This document shows positions 53,859 to 63,386 of a stretch of DNA of 64,000 bases, one piece after another. The DNA comes from Shewanella sp. Lineage in GTDB: Bacteria > Pseudomonadota > Gammaproteobacteria > Enterobacterales > Shewanellaceae. Under the pieces are notes generated by a model that was not told the origin of the DNA, did no database searches, and saw only the letters and a program-made list of their open reading frames with translations. The stretch spans positions 62,001 to 126,000 of the forward strand of contig NZ_JABSSM010000020.1 in the NCBI RefSeq assembly GCF_013214165.1. The letters run 5' to 3'. The first letter of the stretch is position 1. Each line of letters starts with the position of its first letter. The translations under genes and the position numbers were made by a program.

Positions 53859-54836
53859 GTGGCTGAGATTAATATGTTACAAGCCATCAATGATGCGCTA
53901 TCCATTGCTCTAGAGTCCGATGAAAACGCGATTCTGTTCGGTGAAGATGTCGGTCATTTTGGCGGTGTTTTCAGGGCCACTTCTGGTCTGCAAGAGAAGT
54001 TTGGCCGCGATCGTTGTTTCAACACGCCTCTGACCGAGCAAGGCATCGCCGGCTTCGCCAATGGTTTAGCTTCCAACGGCATGGTCGCCATTGCCGAGAT
54101 CCAGTTTGCCGATTACATCTTTCCCGCCATCGATCAGATTGTCAACGAAACCGCTAAGTTCAGATATCGAAGTGGCAACGAGTTCAATGTCGGTGGTGTG
54201 ACCTTCAGGACACCTTATGGCGGCGGCATTGCCGGCGGTCATTATCATTCGCAATCACCGGAAGCCTATTTTACTCAGACTGCGGGTCTCAAGGTGGTGG
54301 TGCCTCGTAATGCTTATCAGGCAAAAGGCCTGCTATTGGCGTCGATTCGCGACCCGAACCCGGTGATTTTCTTCGAGCCTAAGCGTCTTTATCGCGCCAA
54401 TATTGCCGAAGTACCCGATGAAGACTATGAGATCGAACTCGGCAAGGCGGAAGTCGTTAGACAAGGTAAAGATATCACCTTACTCGCTTGGGGCGCTCAG
54501 GTGGAGATCATCGAACATGCTGCCGACATGGCGGCTAAGAAGGGCATCTCATGTGAGATCATCGATCTGAGGACTTTAGCTCCATGGGATGTTGACACCC
54601 TTGCGACTTCGGTCAAGAAGACGGGGCGTTTATTGATTAACCATGAGGCGCCACTGACAGGCGGATTCGCCGGTGAGATCGCGGCAACGATACAAGAGGA
54701 GTGTTTCCTACACCTCGAATCACCCATAGCACGAGTCTGTGGTCTGGATACGCCTTATCCTTTGATCCACGAAAAAGAGTATATGCCTGACGCGCTTAAG
54801 ACATTCGAAGCGATTAAAGCAACGGTCAACTTTTAG
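53859..54836 (+). CDS. bkdA2: Branched-chain 2-oxo acid dehydrogenase E1 beta
   Basis: 325 aa, GTG start at 53859 with AAAGGGAGA upstream, 3 bp after the E1 alpha stop. Transketolase-like pyrimidine-binding domain ([20 protein letters not shown]) and C-terminal transketolase domain ([18 protein letters not shown]). Forms the alpha2beta2 E1 heterotetramer with BkdA1. Confidence 0.95.
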   Translation: MAEINMLQAINDALSIALESDENAILFGEDVGHFGGVFRATSGLQEKFGRDRCFNTPLTEQGIAGFANGLASNGMVAIAEIQFADYIFPAIDQIVNETAKFRYRSGNEFNVGGVTFRTPYGGGIAGGHYHSQSPEAYFTQTAGLKVVVPRNAYQAKGLLLASIRDPNPVIFFEPKRLYRANIAEVPDEDYEIELGKAEVVRQGKDITLLAWGAQVEIIEHAADMAAKKGISCEIIDLRTLAPWDVDTLATSVKKTGRLLINHEAPLTGGFAGEIAATIQEECFLHLESPIARVCGLDTPYPLIHEKEYMPDALKTFEAIKATVNF

Positions 54837-54845
54837 GAGCCTGGC

Positions 54846-56453
54846 ATGATTAAAGAATTTATTCTTCCCGATATCGGAGAAGGGGTTGTTGAGTGTGAAT
54901 TGGTCGAATGGCTGGTGAGTGAAGGTGATATTGTCACCGAAGATCAGCCGATTGCCGATGTCATGACTGATAAGGCTCTGGTGCAAATTCCGGCTCCTCA
55001 TGGCGGTGTCATCAAAAAACTTTACTACGCTAAAGGTGAGATTGCCAAGGTGCATGCGCCGCTTTATTCAGTCGAAATCAGCGCCGCAGAGCAAGGTGAT
55101 GTGAGTGACGAGACAGGCAAGTCATCAGACAAGCAAGATTCTCATCACTTTGATGAAGATATTTCACTGCCAGAGCCAGTTCAAGTTACTGGCCAGGTAC
55201 ACATAGAAGAATTCCTACTGCCAGACATTGGTGAAGGAATTGTCGAGTGTGAACTGGTGGAATGGCTAGTCAGCGAAGGCGAGATAGTGGCAGAAGATCA
55301 GCCTATTGCCGATGTGATGACAGACAAGGCTCTGGTACAAATTCCGGCAATTAAAGCGGGGAAAATCGTTAAACTTCATTATCGTAAAGGCCAACTCGCA
55401 AAGGTTCATCAACCCTTGTTTGCGGTAGAGGTTGAGTCCGAAGAGGTCATGGCCCCTAGACCTGTAGCGACAGTCACAGATGCTGCTGAACCTCAGACTC
55501 AAATCAATAGCGAGCCAGTCCCTCAAGGCAAGGCACTCGCGAGTCCTGCTGTTCGGCGCATGGCGAGAAGCTTAGATATTGATATATCCACCGTGAGTGG
55601 CTCAGGTAAAAATGGCCGAGTATATAAAGAAGATATTGAGCGTCATCACTCTGGTAGCCAGTTACCTTCAACTCAAGTTGAGTCGCTAGCGTCGGTTGAT
55701 AAATCCAGCTCCACAGTCGTTAGCACGACTCAGGTATCGGCCCATAGTGAGAATAGGGTAGAGCCTATTCGCGGCGTTCAGGCTGTGATGGCCAAGATGA
55801 TGATGGAGTCAGTATCGACCATTCCTCATTTCACCTACTGTGAAGAGATAGACTTAACTGAGTTGGTTAAGCTACGTGAGAGTATGAAGGAGAAGTATTC
55901 AAACGATGAGCTAAAACTCACCATGATGCCATTTTTCATGAAGTCACTGTCACTGGCAATTAAACAGTTCCCGGTGATTAACAGTAAAGTGAATGCCGAT
56001 TGTACCGAGTTGACCTATTTCAGTCGTCACAACATAGGCATGGCGGTGGACTCTAAAGTGGGCCTACTGGTGCCTAATGTCAAAGATGTGCAGGATAAGT
56101 CGATATTAGAGATTGCCTCGGAGATCACTCGTCTGACTAAGGCGGCCCGTAGTGGTCGTGTTAGCCCTGGCGATCTCAAACAGGGCACAGTGTCAATTTC
56201 CAATATAGGCGCCCTGGGTGGCACGGTGGCAACACCTATCATCAATAAGCCTGAAGTCGCCATTGTCGCCTTGGGTAAGATGCAGGTATTACCGAGGTTC
56301 AACGCCGCTGGTGAAGTCGAAGCGCGTAAAATCATGCAGATCAGCTGGTCTGGCGATCATAGAGTCATAGATGGCGGCACCATAGCCAAATTCTGTAACC
56401 TGTGGAAATTGTATCTGGAGCACCCACAAGAGATGCTATTGGCTATGCAGTAG
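54846..56453 (+). CDS. bkdB: Branched-chain 2-oxo acid dehydrogenase E2 with two lipoyl domains
   Basis: 535 aa. Two very similar lipoyl domains: residues about 3-75 (lipoyl Lys43 in MTDKALVQIP) and about 120-195 (Lys161 in the same motif), then an E3/E1-binding domain (ASPAVRRMARSLDIDISTVSGSG, about 230-265), a Ser/Thr-rich linker and the acyltransferase core ending in SGDHRVIDGGTIAKF (catalytic His and Asp). Most branched-chain E2 chains have one lipoyl domain. No E3 gene is nearby, so it probably shares Lpd with other complexes. Confidence 0.94.
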   Translation: MIKEFILPDIGEGVVECELVEWLVSEGDIVTEDQPIADVMTDKALVQIPAPHGGVIKKLYYAKGEIAKVHAPLYSVEISAAEQGDVSDETGKSSDKQDSHHFDEDISLPEPVQVTGQVHIEEFLLPDIGEGIVECELVEWLVSEGEIVAEDQPIADVMTDKALVQIPAIKAGKIVKLHYRKGQLAKVHQPLFAVEVESEEVMAPRPVATVTDAAEPQTQINSEPVPQGKALASPAVRRMARSLDIDISTVSGSGKNGRVYKEDIERHHSGSQLPSTQVESLASVDKSSSTVVSTTQVSAHSENRVEPIRGVQAVMAKMMMESVSTIPHFTYCEEIDLTELVKLRESMKEKYSNDELKLTMMPFFMKSLSLAIKQFPVINSKVNADCTELTYFSRHNIGMAVDSKVGLLVPNVKDVQDKSILEIASEITRLTKAARSGRVSPGDLKQGTVSISNIGALGGTVATPIINKPEVAIVALGKMQVLPRFNAAGEVEARKIMQISWSGDHRVIDGGTIAKFCNLWKLYLEHPQEMLLAMQ

Positions 56454-56479
56454 CTCATAATCGGCATCTTGACAATCAG

Positions 56480-56503
56480 AAGAGCGCATTTGCGCTCTTT
56501 TTT
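56480..56503 (+). terminator. Rho-independent terminator after bkdB
   Basis: AAGAGCGCA-TT-TGCGCTCTT followed by TTTT: a 9-bp perfect stem. Confidence 0.88.
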
Positions 56504-56586
56504 ATGGCATATAGCTTATTTTTAGTTAATTTTTCAATCATATTTACGTATAATCCCGCTAATAAGAATTTCTCCTTGGTTTTAAG

Positions 56587-57654
56587 ATGAGTCAGTCAGC
56601 CCCACAAATTGAAGATATTCAATATATTTTTCCACCTAAGCCACTTCCATTAACCGAACTCGAAAAGGCGCGCTACAAGTCGCGCATCAAGCAGTTATTA
56701 ATCGAAAAAGATGCCGTGCTCGTGGCTCATTACTATACCGATCCCGAGATCCAGGCCTTGGCTGAAGAAACCGGTGGCTGCGTATCAGATTCATTGGAGA
56801 TGGCCAGATTTGGTCGCGACCATCCGGCTAAGACCCTGATCGTCGCTGGGGTTAAATTTATGGGGGAGACCTCTAAAATACTCAGTCCGGAAAAGACGGT
56901 ACTCATGCCGACCTTAGATGCCACCTGCTCGCTGGATATTGGTTGTCCTATCGATGCCTTCAGCAAGTTTTGTGATGCTCACCCGGACCACACTGTGGTG
57001 GTTTATGCCAATACATCGGCCGCGGTTAAAGCCCGTGCCGATTGGGTCGTCACCTCGAGTATTGCCCTGGAAATCGTCGAGCACCTCGACAGCCAAGGCA
57101 AGAAAATAATCTGGGGGCCGGATCGTCATCTGGGTGGCTACATTGCCAAGCAGACAGGCGCTGAGATGTTGATGTGGCAAGGTGACTGTATCGTTCATGA
57201 TGAGTTCAAGGCCAAGGCGCTGCGGGAGCTCAAACTGCTGCATCCAACGGCTGCCATCTTGGTCCACCCCGAATCACCGGCGAGTGTCGTCGATTTGGCC
57301 GATGCTGTAGGCTCGACCAGTCAGCTCATTAAGGCTGCGCAGCAGATGGATAACGATAAATTCATCGTGGCTACCGATAGAGGCATCTTCTATAAGATGC
57401 AACAGGCGGCTCCGGATAAAATGCTGATCGAAGCGCCGACGGGTGGCAATGGTGCGACCTGTAAGAGCTGCGCCCATTGTCCTTGGATGGCCATGAATGG
57501 CTTACAGGCAATTGAAGCGTCATTGACGGCAACTGAAACCAGTCAACATGAGATATTTGTCGATGATGAGTTACGTCAAGGCGCGTTAATTCCCTTAGAC
57601 AGAATGCTTAATTTTGCTGCCGAATTAAACATGAAAGTGAAAGGGAACGCCTGA
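56587..57654 (+). CDS. nadA: Quinolinate synthase A
   Basis: 355 aa. [4Fe-4S] enzyme condensing iminoaspartate with DHAP to quinolinate for NAD. Three expected cluster Cys regions: [23 protein letters not shown] and the C-terminal [13 protein letters not shown]. Also [26 protein letters not shown] and TDRGIFYKM. Own terminator downstream. Confidence 0.96.
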   Translation: MSQSAPQIEDIQYIFPPKPLPLTELEKARYKSRIKQLLIEKDAVLVAHYYTDPEIQALAEETGGCVSDSLEMARFGRDHPAKTLIVAGVKFMGETSKILSPEKTVLMPTLDATCSLDIGCPIDAFSKFCDAHPDHTVVVYANTSAAVKARADWVVTSSIALEIVEHLDSQGKKIIWGPDRHLGGYIAKQTGAEMLMWQGDCIVHDEFKAKALRELKLLHPTAAILVHPESPASVVDLADAVGSTSQLIKAAQQMDNDKFIVATDRGIFYKMQQAAPDKMLIEAPTGGNGATCKSCAHCPWMAMNGLQAIEASLTATETSQHEIFVDDELRQGALIPLDRMLNFAAELNMKVKGNA

Positions 57655-57728
57655 TACGTCTTGTTACACCAATGGAAAAGCAGATATATTTCATACAAAT
57701 AGCATTTAAATTTGATCTATATTAAGAT

Positions 57729-57751
57729 GCCCTCAATTAGAGGGCTTTTTT
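57729..57751 (+). terminator. Rho-independent terminator after nadA
   Basis: GCCCTC-AATTA-GAGGGC followed by six T's. Confidence 0.9.
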
Positions 57752-57832
57752 GTGGTGTTTTTTTAGTCTTGCAGGGGCATTTGCACTAAACTCTAGCCAC
57801 ATTTGCCAAATTGTTGATCAAGGAGATCATTT

Positions 57833-59827
57833 GTGAATATCCGATGGATTGAAAATCTGACCATAAAAAATAAACTACTCATTGTTATCTTGCCTCCCAT
57901 CCTAGGGTGTATTTTTTTCGGTTCATTCATCGCCTATAACCAATTTCACCTAAGCCAAAGCCTCTCTAAGGTGCAGGTTCTTAGCGTGCTGGCCAATGTG
58001 AATAGCTCCTTAGTGCATGAATTACAAAAAGAGCGTGGCATGAGTGCCGGATTTCTGAGTTCAAGCGGCCAGGCCTTTGTGGCTAAATTGCCAAAGCAGA
58101 GACAATCTACCGACAAACAGATCCGCAGCTATCAATCTTTTATTGCCAATAATCGCTTACCCGATAGCTTCGGCCGTCAATTAACCAGTGTGAATAGAGC
58201 CCTAGCAGGTTTGGATGAGATGAGGAGTCGGATTAATAACCTATCGATTTCGGTTTCTGAAGGAGTGCAGTTCTACACCAGACTCAATATGGCCTTACTC
58301 AGCATAGTTGATCAGACAGCCCATGAGGGAGGAAATCAGGCCATCGCGATTCAGGCAGCATCTTTTAGTGCTTATTTGCAGATGAAGGAGCGTGCCGGAC
58401 TCGAGCGTGCCGTGCTTAGCTCCATGTTTGGTAAAGAGGAGGTCTCTTCAAAGAGTTTCATTAAATTTATCACCTTGATCTCTGAACAAAACAGCTATCA
58501 AGAACGTTTCTTGGCATTAGCAGATGATAGAATAAATCAAGATTTTCGACGCCTGCAAGGTTCCAAGGCCGTCAGTGATGTTAATTCACTGAGACAAGTC
58601 GCGTTAAGCCGTGATTTAGCGGCCATTGCTGCACAAAGCAAGGAGCAATGGTTTACTCAAGCTACGGCGCGTATCGAACTGCTCAGTCAGTTTGAGCAGT
58701 CTCTGGCTAAGGGCTTAATGATTCAAACTCAAAAGCAATTATCTGCATCTAACGCCCTCATGTATAGCATCATCACTCTGATGTTAGTTTCGGGCGTTAT
58801 AGTGTGCGGTATATCTATCATGCTGGGCAAGTATATGCATAATAATTTGCGTAACATGCACACCATCGTCACTCAAGCCCAAACCAGTTTCGATCTCAGT
58901 CTGCGCGTAAAGGCCGACACCAGTGATGAGCTGGGTCAACTGGGCAAGGCATTTAACCAGATGATGATGGATTTCGAGCATGTCATCTTAAGAGTCAGAG
59001 ACAATACCGCGAGCCTGTTAACGGCATCCCAGAAGATGGACACGTGTGCCACCTCGATGCAGCGAGACGTTGCCATTGGCCATAGCGAGTCTGAGCAGGT
59101 GGCCTCGGCAATGACAGAAATGAGTGCCACGGTACAAGAGATAGCCCAGAATGCAGTGAGTGCATCGGAAGCGTCTGCCGCCGCAAACATAGATGCCAAA
59201 GAGGGACGATTGGAAGTCAGCAAGACAGGCACTAGCATCAAGTTACTTGCCACTGAAATCGATGCAGCGTCGAATGCTATTCATGATCTAGACAATGACA
59301 TTCAATCAATAGTCGGTGTGTTAGGGGTCATAAGTAGTATTGCTGAGCAAACCAACTTACTCGCACTTAACGCTGCTATCGAAGCCGCCAGAGCCGGTGA
59401 GATGGGCCGCGGATTTGCCGTCGTCGCCGATGAGGTCAGAAGCCTGGCACAACGTGCTCAAGCGTCCACCGAAGATATCCGTACCATGACAGAACGTCTC
59501 GAGTCGGGCGCTAAACTCGCGGTCAATGCCATGGATAAGGGCAAGGCTCAAGCCGAGCTCAGTGTCACGGAATCACGTAAGGCAGGTGAAGAGTTAGATC
59601 GCATCGTCACTGAAGTCGGAGTCATCGACAGCATGAACGAGCAGATAGCGGCGGCGACTCACGAGCAGTCAACGGTAGCAGAAGAGGTTAACCGTAATGC
59701 CCTCAAGATAAGCGACACCTATCGAAATACCCAAGCTGTCGCCGATGAACTCAGTCAGCTCAATGAAACATTACTCGATGATGCTAACAAGATGGCGCAG
59801 GAAGTCAGTAAGTTTAAGTTAAGTTAA
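57833..59827 (+). CDS. Methyl-accepting chemotaxis protein with NIT sensor domain
   Basis: 664 aa, GTG start at 57833 after AAGGAGAT. First membrane helix about 12-36; periplasmic NIT-type helical sensor (about 45-300), recognisable from [20 protein letters not shown] and the central [14 protein letters not shown]; second membrane helix about 305-335; HAMP about 335-390; signalling domain with hairpin tip [22 protein letters not shown] domains sense nitrate/nitrite in the founding members; here the ligand is inferred from domain class only. The gene's last codons lie in a pentanucleotide repeat. Confidence 0.9.
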   Translation: MNIRWIENLTIKNKLLIVILPPILGCIFFGSFIAYNQFHLSQSLSKVQVLSVLANVNSSLVHELQKERGMSAGFLSSSGQAFVAKLPKQRQSTDKQIRSYQSFIANNRLPDSFGRQLTSVNRALAGLDEMRSRINNLSISVSEGVQFYTRLNMALLSIVDQTAHEGGNQAIAIQAASFSAYLQMKERAGLERAVLSSMFGKEEVSSKSFIKFITLISEQNSYQERFLALADDRINQDFRRLQGSKAVSDVNSLRQVALSRDLAAIAAQSKEQWFTQATARIELLSQFEQSLAKGLMIQTQKQLSASNALMYSIITLMLVSGVIVCGISIMLGKYMHNNLRNMHTIVTQAQTSFDLSLRVKADTSDELGQLGKAFNQMMMDFEHVILRVRDNTASLLTASQKMDTCATSMQRDVAIGHSESEQVASAMTEMSATVQEIAQNAVSASEASAAANIDAKEGRLEVSKTGTSIKLLATEIDAASNAIHDLDNDIQSIVGVLGVISSIAEQTNLLALNAAIEAARAGEMGRGFAVVADEVRSLAQRAQASTEDIRTMTERLESGAKLAVNAMDKGKAQAELSVTESRKAGEELDRIVTEVGVIDSMNEQIAAATHEQSTVAEEVNRNALKISDTYRNTQAVADELSQLNETLLDDANKMAQEVSKFKLS

Positions 59828-59845
59828 GTTAAGTTAAGTTAAGTT
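59816..59845. repeat. Pentanucleotide repeat (AAGTT)6 at the end of the chemoreceptor gene
   Basis: Six uninterrupted AAGTT units overlap the last codons and stop (59825-59827) of the chemoreceptor gene. Because the stop falls within the third unit, loss or gain of a unit beyond that would not change the protein. Confidence 0.95.
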
Positions 59846-59898
59846 AAATTAGGTTTTTGATTATAGCTTGCAGCCGACAGCAGTATATTTACCAGAGA

Positions 59899-59925
59899 TA
59901 AAAGCCTATTCGTAGGCTTTTTTTC
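59899..59925 (+). terminator. Rho-independent terminator after the chemoreceptor gene
   Basis: AAAGCCTA-TTCG-TAGGCTTT with a stable TTCG (UUCG) tetraloop, then TTTT. Confidence 0.9.
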
Positions 59926-60044
59926 TGCCTGAATACCTATTTAAATTTATAGCTGAAATCCTTAAAACGGGCAAGCGCGTACTCAATAACCCAGGAAACT
60001 GCTACACTGCTTTAGGTTACTTTTCAATTTAAGATCAATTTGTT

Positions 60045-60854
60045 ATGCAGCGCCCACCACTACGTCAAGCCAAAACCATAGATAACGTTTTTAATAGTGC
60101 CTATTGGCACCTTGGTCAGCAAGACTTTACCATTAATGAAATTCGTACCAAGCTCGAGCGTAAAACTGAAAATCAAGAATGGATTGAGACAGTGCTCGCT
60201 AAACTCATAGAGAATGGTTACTTAAAAAATGACTATGACTTTGCAGTACGCTATTGCGAGGTGGCCTTTAGTAATGAACTCGGTGCCGGCGCCATAAGGC
60301 GTAAGTTACAACGGCGTGGTGTCTCCGTTACAGAGATAGATACTGCGATAGAGCAAGTGATGGACGAGAAAGGCGTCGATGCCTTTAAGATGGCGACATC
60401 TAGATTGCTAAGCAGATTTGTTAACTTTTGTGGCACCAACAGAGAAAAAGTCTATGCCCAGATGACCACAAAAGGTTTTTCTCGTGTAGAAATTGATCAC
60501 GCGTTATCACAACATCCACAGCGTGACACACTGCGCAGTAAATTAGCCGTCAAAGCAGACAAAGCCGACTTAGCCACTGAAATAATCAAACTTTATAATA
60601 AAGGTAAAGGCGAAACCCTGATCCTGCAGGAGCTAAAACAGCGATTGATTGATGTGAGTGATTTTGAAGAGACCTTGTACCAATTAACGCTAACAGAGGA
60701 TGTCGATTTTTATCAAAGCTGTAGAAATCAGCTGGCTAAAAAGCGTTATAACTTATCGGACTATAAAGAAAAGTCGAAAGCCTATGCGTATTTATCCCGC
60801 AAAGGGTTTGGCAGTGATGAAATAAAAGAGGCGATGGATCCGGACAATGACTAG
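60045..60854 (+). CDS. RecX-family protein, long form, away from recA
   Basis: 269 aa, all helical. Two or more RecX-type three-helix modules: about 15-65 (AYWHLGQQDFTINEIRTKLE, then LIENGYLKNDYDFAVRYCE), 70-120 (GAGAIRRKLQRRGVSVTEID) and a further set to the C-terminus (SKAYAYLSRKGFGSDEIKEA). Standard RecX is about 150-170 aa and follows recA; this one is about 100 residues longer and alone. It may modulate RecA or be a divergent paralogue. No strong ribosome-binding site before ATG 60045. Confidence 0.75.
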   Translation: MQRPPLRQAKTIDNVFNSAYWHLGQQDFTINEIRTKLERKTENQEWIETVLAKLIENGYLKNDYDFAVRYCEVAFSNELGAGAIRRKLQRRGVSVTEIDTAIEQVMDEKGVDAFKMATSRLLSRFVNFCGTNREKVYAQMTTKGFSRVEIDHALSQHPQRDTLRSKLAVKADKADLATEIIKLYNKGKGETLILQELKQRLIDVSDFEETLYQLTLTEDVDFYQSCRNQLAKKRYNLSDYKEKSKAYAYLSRKGFGSDEIKEAMDPDND

Positions 60855-61126
60855 GGTCAGTTCAATGTCTAAGAGCATGTTCTGTTCGACTGTCATTTAG
60901 TGGCTATGCTGCATAATATTGCTGTCCCCCATACGCGGCTTTCGCTATCACTATGCTTAGCCACTCTTGGAGGATGGTATAATCACCAGTATATAGTTCT
61001 GCGCAACGATATCGACACTGTCGATGGATGCTAGGATTGGGAAGGGGTTGAAGTGAACCAGGAGTGAAGACTTCCTTTATAGTGAGCAAATAAAAGCAGC
61101 AAGCCATGGGCTGCTGTTTTATTATC
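60855..61126. other. Intergenic stretch between the RecX-like gene and the tRNA decoys
   Basis: No supported gene; an open frame on the minus strand runs through the decoy tRNA and the terminator and is spurious. A hairpin CAGC-A-AGCC/GGCTGCTG (about 61092-61123) with T-rich flank looks like a terminator for minus-strand RNA or for the RecX-like gene. Confidence 0.4.
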
Positions 61127-61208
61127 GAATATGGCGGTGAGTTAGGGGTTCGAAGCCTAGATTGATGCGCTATAAACCCATGACTCACATCAATCATCTT
61201 TTAAACGA

Positions 61209-61238
61209 AAAAAGCCTACTATTGCTAGTAGGCTTTTT
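61209..61238 (-). terminator. Terminator hairpin in decoy unit 1
   Basis: AAAAAGCCTACTA-TTGC-TAGTAGGCTTTTT, a 13-bp perfect stem. Confidence 0.85.
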
Positions 61239-61323
61239 ACAGAATATGGCGGTGAGTTAGGGGTTCGAACCCTATATTGATACGCTATAAACCCATGACT
61301 CACATCAATCATCTTTTAAACGA

Positions 61324-61353
61324 AAAAAGCCTACTATTGCTAGTAGGCTTTTT
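61324..61353 (-). terminator. Terminator of tRNA-Ser (unit 2)
   Basis: The same 13-bp stem and TTGC loop, 8 bp beyond the CCA end of the intact tRNA-Ser on the minus strand. Confidence 0.88.
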
Positions 61354-61361
61354 ACAGAATA

Positions 61362-61452
61362 TGGCGGTGAGTTAGGGGTTCGAACCCTAGATGGGCTATA
61401 AACCCATACACACTTTCCAGGCGTGCGCCTTCAGCCACTCAGCCAACTCACC
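61362..61452 (-). tRNA. tRNA-Ser (anticodon GGA), CCA encoded
   Basis: On the minus strand: acceptor GGTGAGT pairs with ACTCACC; D-arm GGCTGAGTGGCTGAAGGC; anticodon stem CACGC/GTGTG around loop CTGGAAA, giving anticodon GGA; long class II variable arm ATGGG-TTTATAG-CCCAT; T-arm TAGGG-TTCGAAC-CCCTA; discriminator G and encoded CCA. 91 nt. All arms pair, so it is expected to be functional. It reads UCC/UCU serine codons. Confidence 0.97.
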
Positions 61453-61691
61453 AATTTTCGTTATGTTTAATGTGTTTAACGCCACCAATATCGTTAAAAG
61501 TTCTATCAAGCTGGCTTAATTGCTTTCTCCTTTAACGGAGCCGTACTTTACGCAATACAGGTTTAATGGTCAAGGGATAAAAGTGTACTTTCAATCGTTT
61601 GCACATTTGCTAAGCAATCTGCTCGCAAATGTGCAAGTTTGATGAGCTAGCACTCAGCAATAGGCGATGCATGTGGTTATCGAGCTAGCCG
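61453..61691. other. Region between tRNA-Ser and cls, with a 12-bp inverted repeat
   Basis: It holds the tRNA-Ser promoter (minus strand) and the end of cls. A perfect 12-bp inverted repeat TTGCACATTTGC/GCAAATGTGCAA (61599-61610, 61625-61636; 14-bp spacer) lies 56 bp beyond the cls stop. With no T-run it is a weak terminator candidate or a processing hairpin. Confidence 0.5.
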
Positions 61692-63149
61692 TTACAGCAG
61701 TGGGCTGAACATATAGAAAAATTGTTCAGCCACGCGTTTATGAACCGGTCTTTTCTGCCAGAGTGCGTCATCGACTAAGCTGGAATTACCAATATACTCC
61801 TGTTGTAACTTAGTTAACTCCTGAGTAAAGCTAAGATCGTCGACGGCCAAGGTTAACTCGAAGTTTAACCATAGGCTGCGCATATCGAGATTAACGGTGC
61901 CGATTAAGCTGAAGGTCTCATCTATCACCACTGATTTAGTGTGTAGCAGTCCCCCGTTAAATCTGTGGATCTTGACCCCAGCCTGTAAAAGCTCGCTGAA
62001 GAAGGAGCGGCTGGCCCATTCCACCATGATTGAGTCATTCTTGTTGGGGATGATGATATTGACACAAATGCCCCTGTGGGCCGCGGCTATTAACGCTAAC
62101 TGTAAGTTTTCACTGGGCACGAAATAGGGAGTGGTGATGACTATCTTATGTCGAGCCTGATAAAGGCTCTGCAACAGGACTTCATGGATGATCTCTTCTG
62201 GCATACCCGGCCCCGAGGGGATGACCTGAATTGTGTCAGGCTGCTCCTGGGAATGATGGGGCTTACAAATGGGTTTCTCTGGTAAAAAACGCTGATCGGT
62301 TTCCACTTCCCAGTCCCAAGATTGGATGGCGTCCAATAGCGGCACGCAGGGACCTGTGATGCGGATCATCACATCTATCCACTCGCCGACACCTGAGTTG
62401 GCCTTAAAACAACTGGGGTCCACTAAATTCATCGAGCCCGTGTAGCCAATACTATTGTCTATGATCACGATTTTCCTGTGCATTCTAAGATCCATTCTAC
62501 GAAACAAGAGCCTGAGCGGATTGACTTTAAGTGCTCTGGCTAGTGTGATACCGGCAGATTGCATTTTACCCGGCCATTCACTTCGAAAAAATTGATGGCT
62601 ACCTGCCGCGTCGAGCAAGAGTCTCACTGTTATGCCTCTTTGAGCCGCGTGCATCAAGGCCTGGGCTACTGAGTCTGCCATGCCGCCGGGGTGCCAGATA
62701 TAGAACTCCAGATGGATCGAGTGCTTGGCGTTATCTATATCCTCAATCATCGAGGTCAATATCTGCTCGGGAGATGATAATAGTTGTAAGTCATTGCCGG
62801 AGAGGGGCGGGATCCCGAGTCGATGTTCACATAAGCGGCCGATTGATTGCGCATGGTGACTCAGGGTACCGGCTTGATATTGTCTAAGTTCAAATAGGTG
62901 GGAAAACCATTCGGCGTAGGGCCGATACATGTTTTGCGCCCTGATAGCCCGGGTTCGACCGATATTTTGCTCACCAAAAAGTAGGTAGGCGAGGATCCCA
63001 ACCACAGGAATGACATAAATGACCATCATCCAGGCAAAAGATACACCGATGGAACGGCGTTTTATCACGATCCTAGCCGTGATCGCCGCGATAATTACCC
63101 AGTAAGCAAGCAGGCTCAATAGGGTGAGGAATTGGTACACATGATCCAT
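61692..63149 (-). CDS. clsA: Cardiolipin synthase A
   Basis: 485 aa from ATG 63149, matching the ~486 of ClsA; the frame continues 15 codons upstream to a TTG at 63194 without a ribosome-binding site. Two N-terminal membrane helices (about 4-27 and 36-55), then a phospholipase D fold with two HKD motifs: HRKIVIIDNSIGYTGSMN and HTKSVVIDETFSLIGTVN. It condenses two phosphatidylglycerols to cardiolipin at the inner membrane. Confidence 0.93.
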   Translation of the reverse strand: MDHVYQFLTLLSLLAYWVIIAAITARIVIKRRSIGVSFAWMMVIYVIPVVGILAYLLFGEQNIGRTRAIRAQNMYRPYAEWFSHLFELRQYQAGTLSHHAQSIGRLCEHRLGIPPLSGNDLQLLSSPEQILTSMIEDIDNAKHSIHLEFYIWHPGGMADSVAQALMHAAQRGITVRLLLDAAGSHQFFRSEWPGKMQSAGITLARALKVNPLRLLFRRMDLRMHRKIVIIDNSIGYTGSMNLVDPSCFKANSGVGEWIDVMIRITGPCVPLLDAIQSWDWEVETDQRFLPEKPICKPHHSQEQPDTIQVIPSGPGMPEEIIHEVLLQSLYQARHKIVITTPYFVPSENLQLALIAAAHRGICVNIIIPNKNDSIMVEWASRSFFSELLQAGVKIHRFNGGLLHTKSVVIDETFSLIGTVNLDMRSLWLNFELTLAVDDLSFTQELTKLQQEYIGNSSLVDDALWQKRPVHKRVAEQFFYMFSPLL

Positions 63150-63160
63150 GGTGTCGTTTG

Positions 63161-63197
63161 CCTTTGAAAATAATTCCCCTTCAATCATTTTCAAAGG
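63161..63197 (-). promoter_or_regulatory. Inverted repeat in the clsA leader covering the ribosome-binding site
   Basis: CCTTTGAAAAT (63161-63171) and ATTTTCAAAGG (63187-63197) form a perfect 11-bp inverted repeat with 15-bp spacer. On the minus strand the second arm contains AAAGG, the only Shine-Dalgarno-like element before ATG 63149, so the hairpin could hide it. Confidence 0.4.
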
Positions 63198-63386
63198 GAA
63201 TAGTTGAGAATATATTGCATTAATTCGCCTTAAAGATCAGTCTTTTTAATGGATGATAGATCTTTGATGTACGTGCACAGAGCGCGCCAAATTATTTATC
63301 CGTGCGGAAATTTGGGTCTCTTATGATGTTTAGCAAGGAAGACTTGTGGTATAAATTGCAGACGTATCTTTATTTATTTCACTAGC

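Larger units (their letters stand above)
61127..61396. repeat. 115-bp tandem units carrying the 3' half of tRNA-Ser and its terminator
   Basis: Units start with GAATATGGCGGTGAGTTAGG at 61127, 61242 and 61357, a strict 115-bp period. The third is the 3' part of the intact tRNA-Ser. Units 1 and 2 each carry the tRNA variable-arm-like part, T-arm, acceptor 3' strand and CCA (minus strand), then a perfect 13-bp terminator stem. The T-arm of unit 2 is intact; unit 1 has a changed base in the T-stem. The tRNA 5' half is missing in both. Confidence 0.93.

Noticed and set aside
59816..59845. (AAGTT)6 as a phase-variation switch of the chemoreceptor
   Set aside because: The stop codon lies within the third unit and later units are beyond it, so slippage does not alter the reading frame or the protein unless most units are lost.
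60904..61197. 97-aa minus-strand open frame near tRNA-Ser
   Set aside because: It runs through a decoy tRNA 3' half and a terminator hairpin and has no family similarity.
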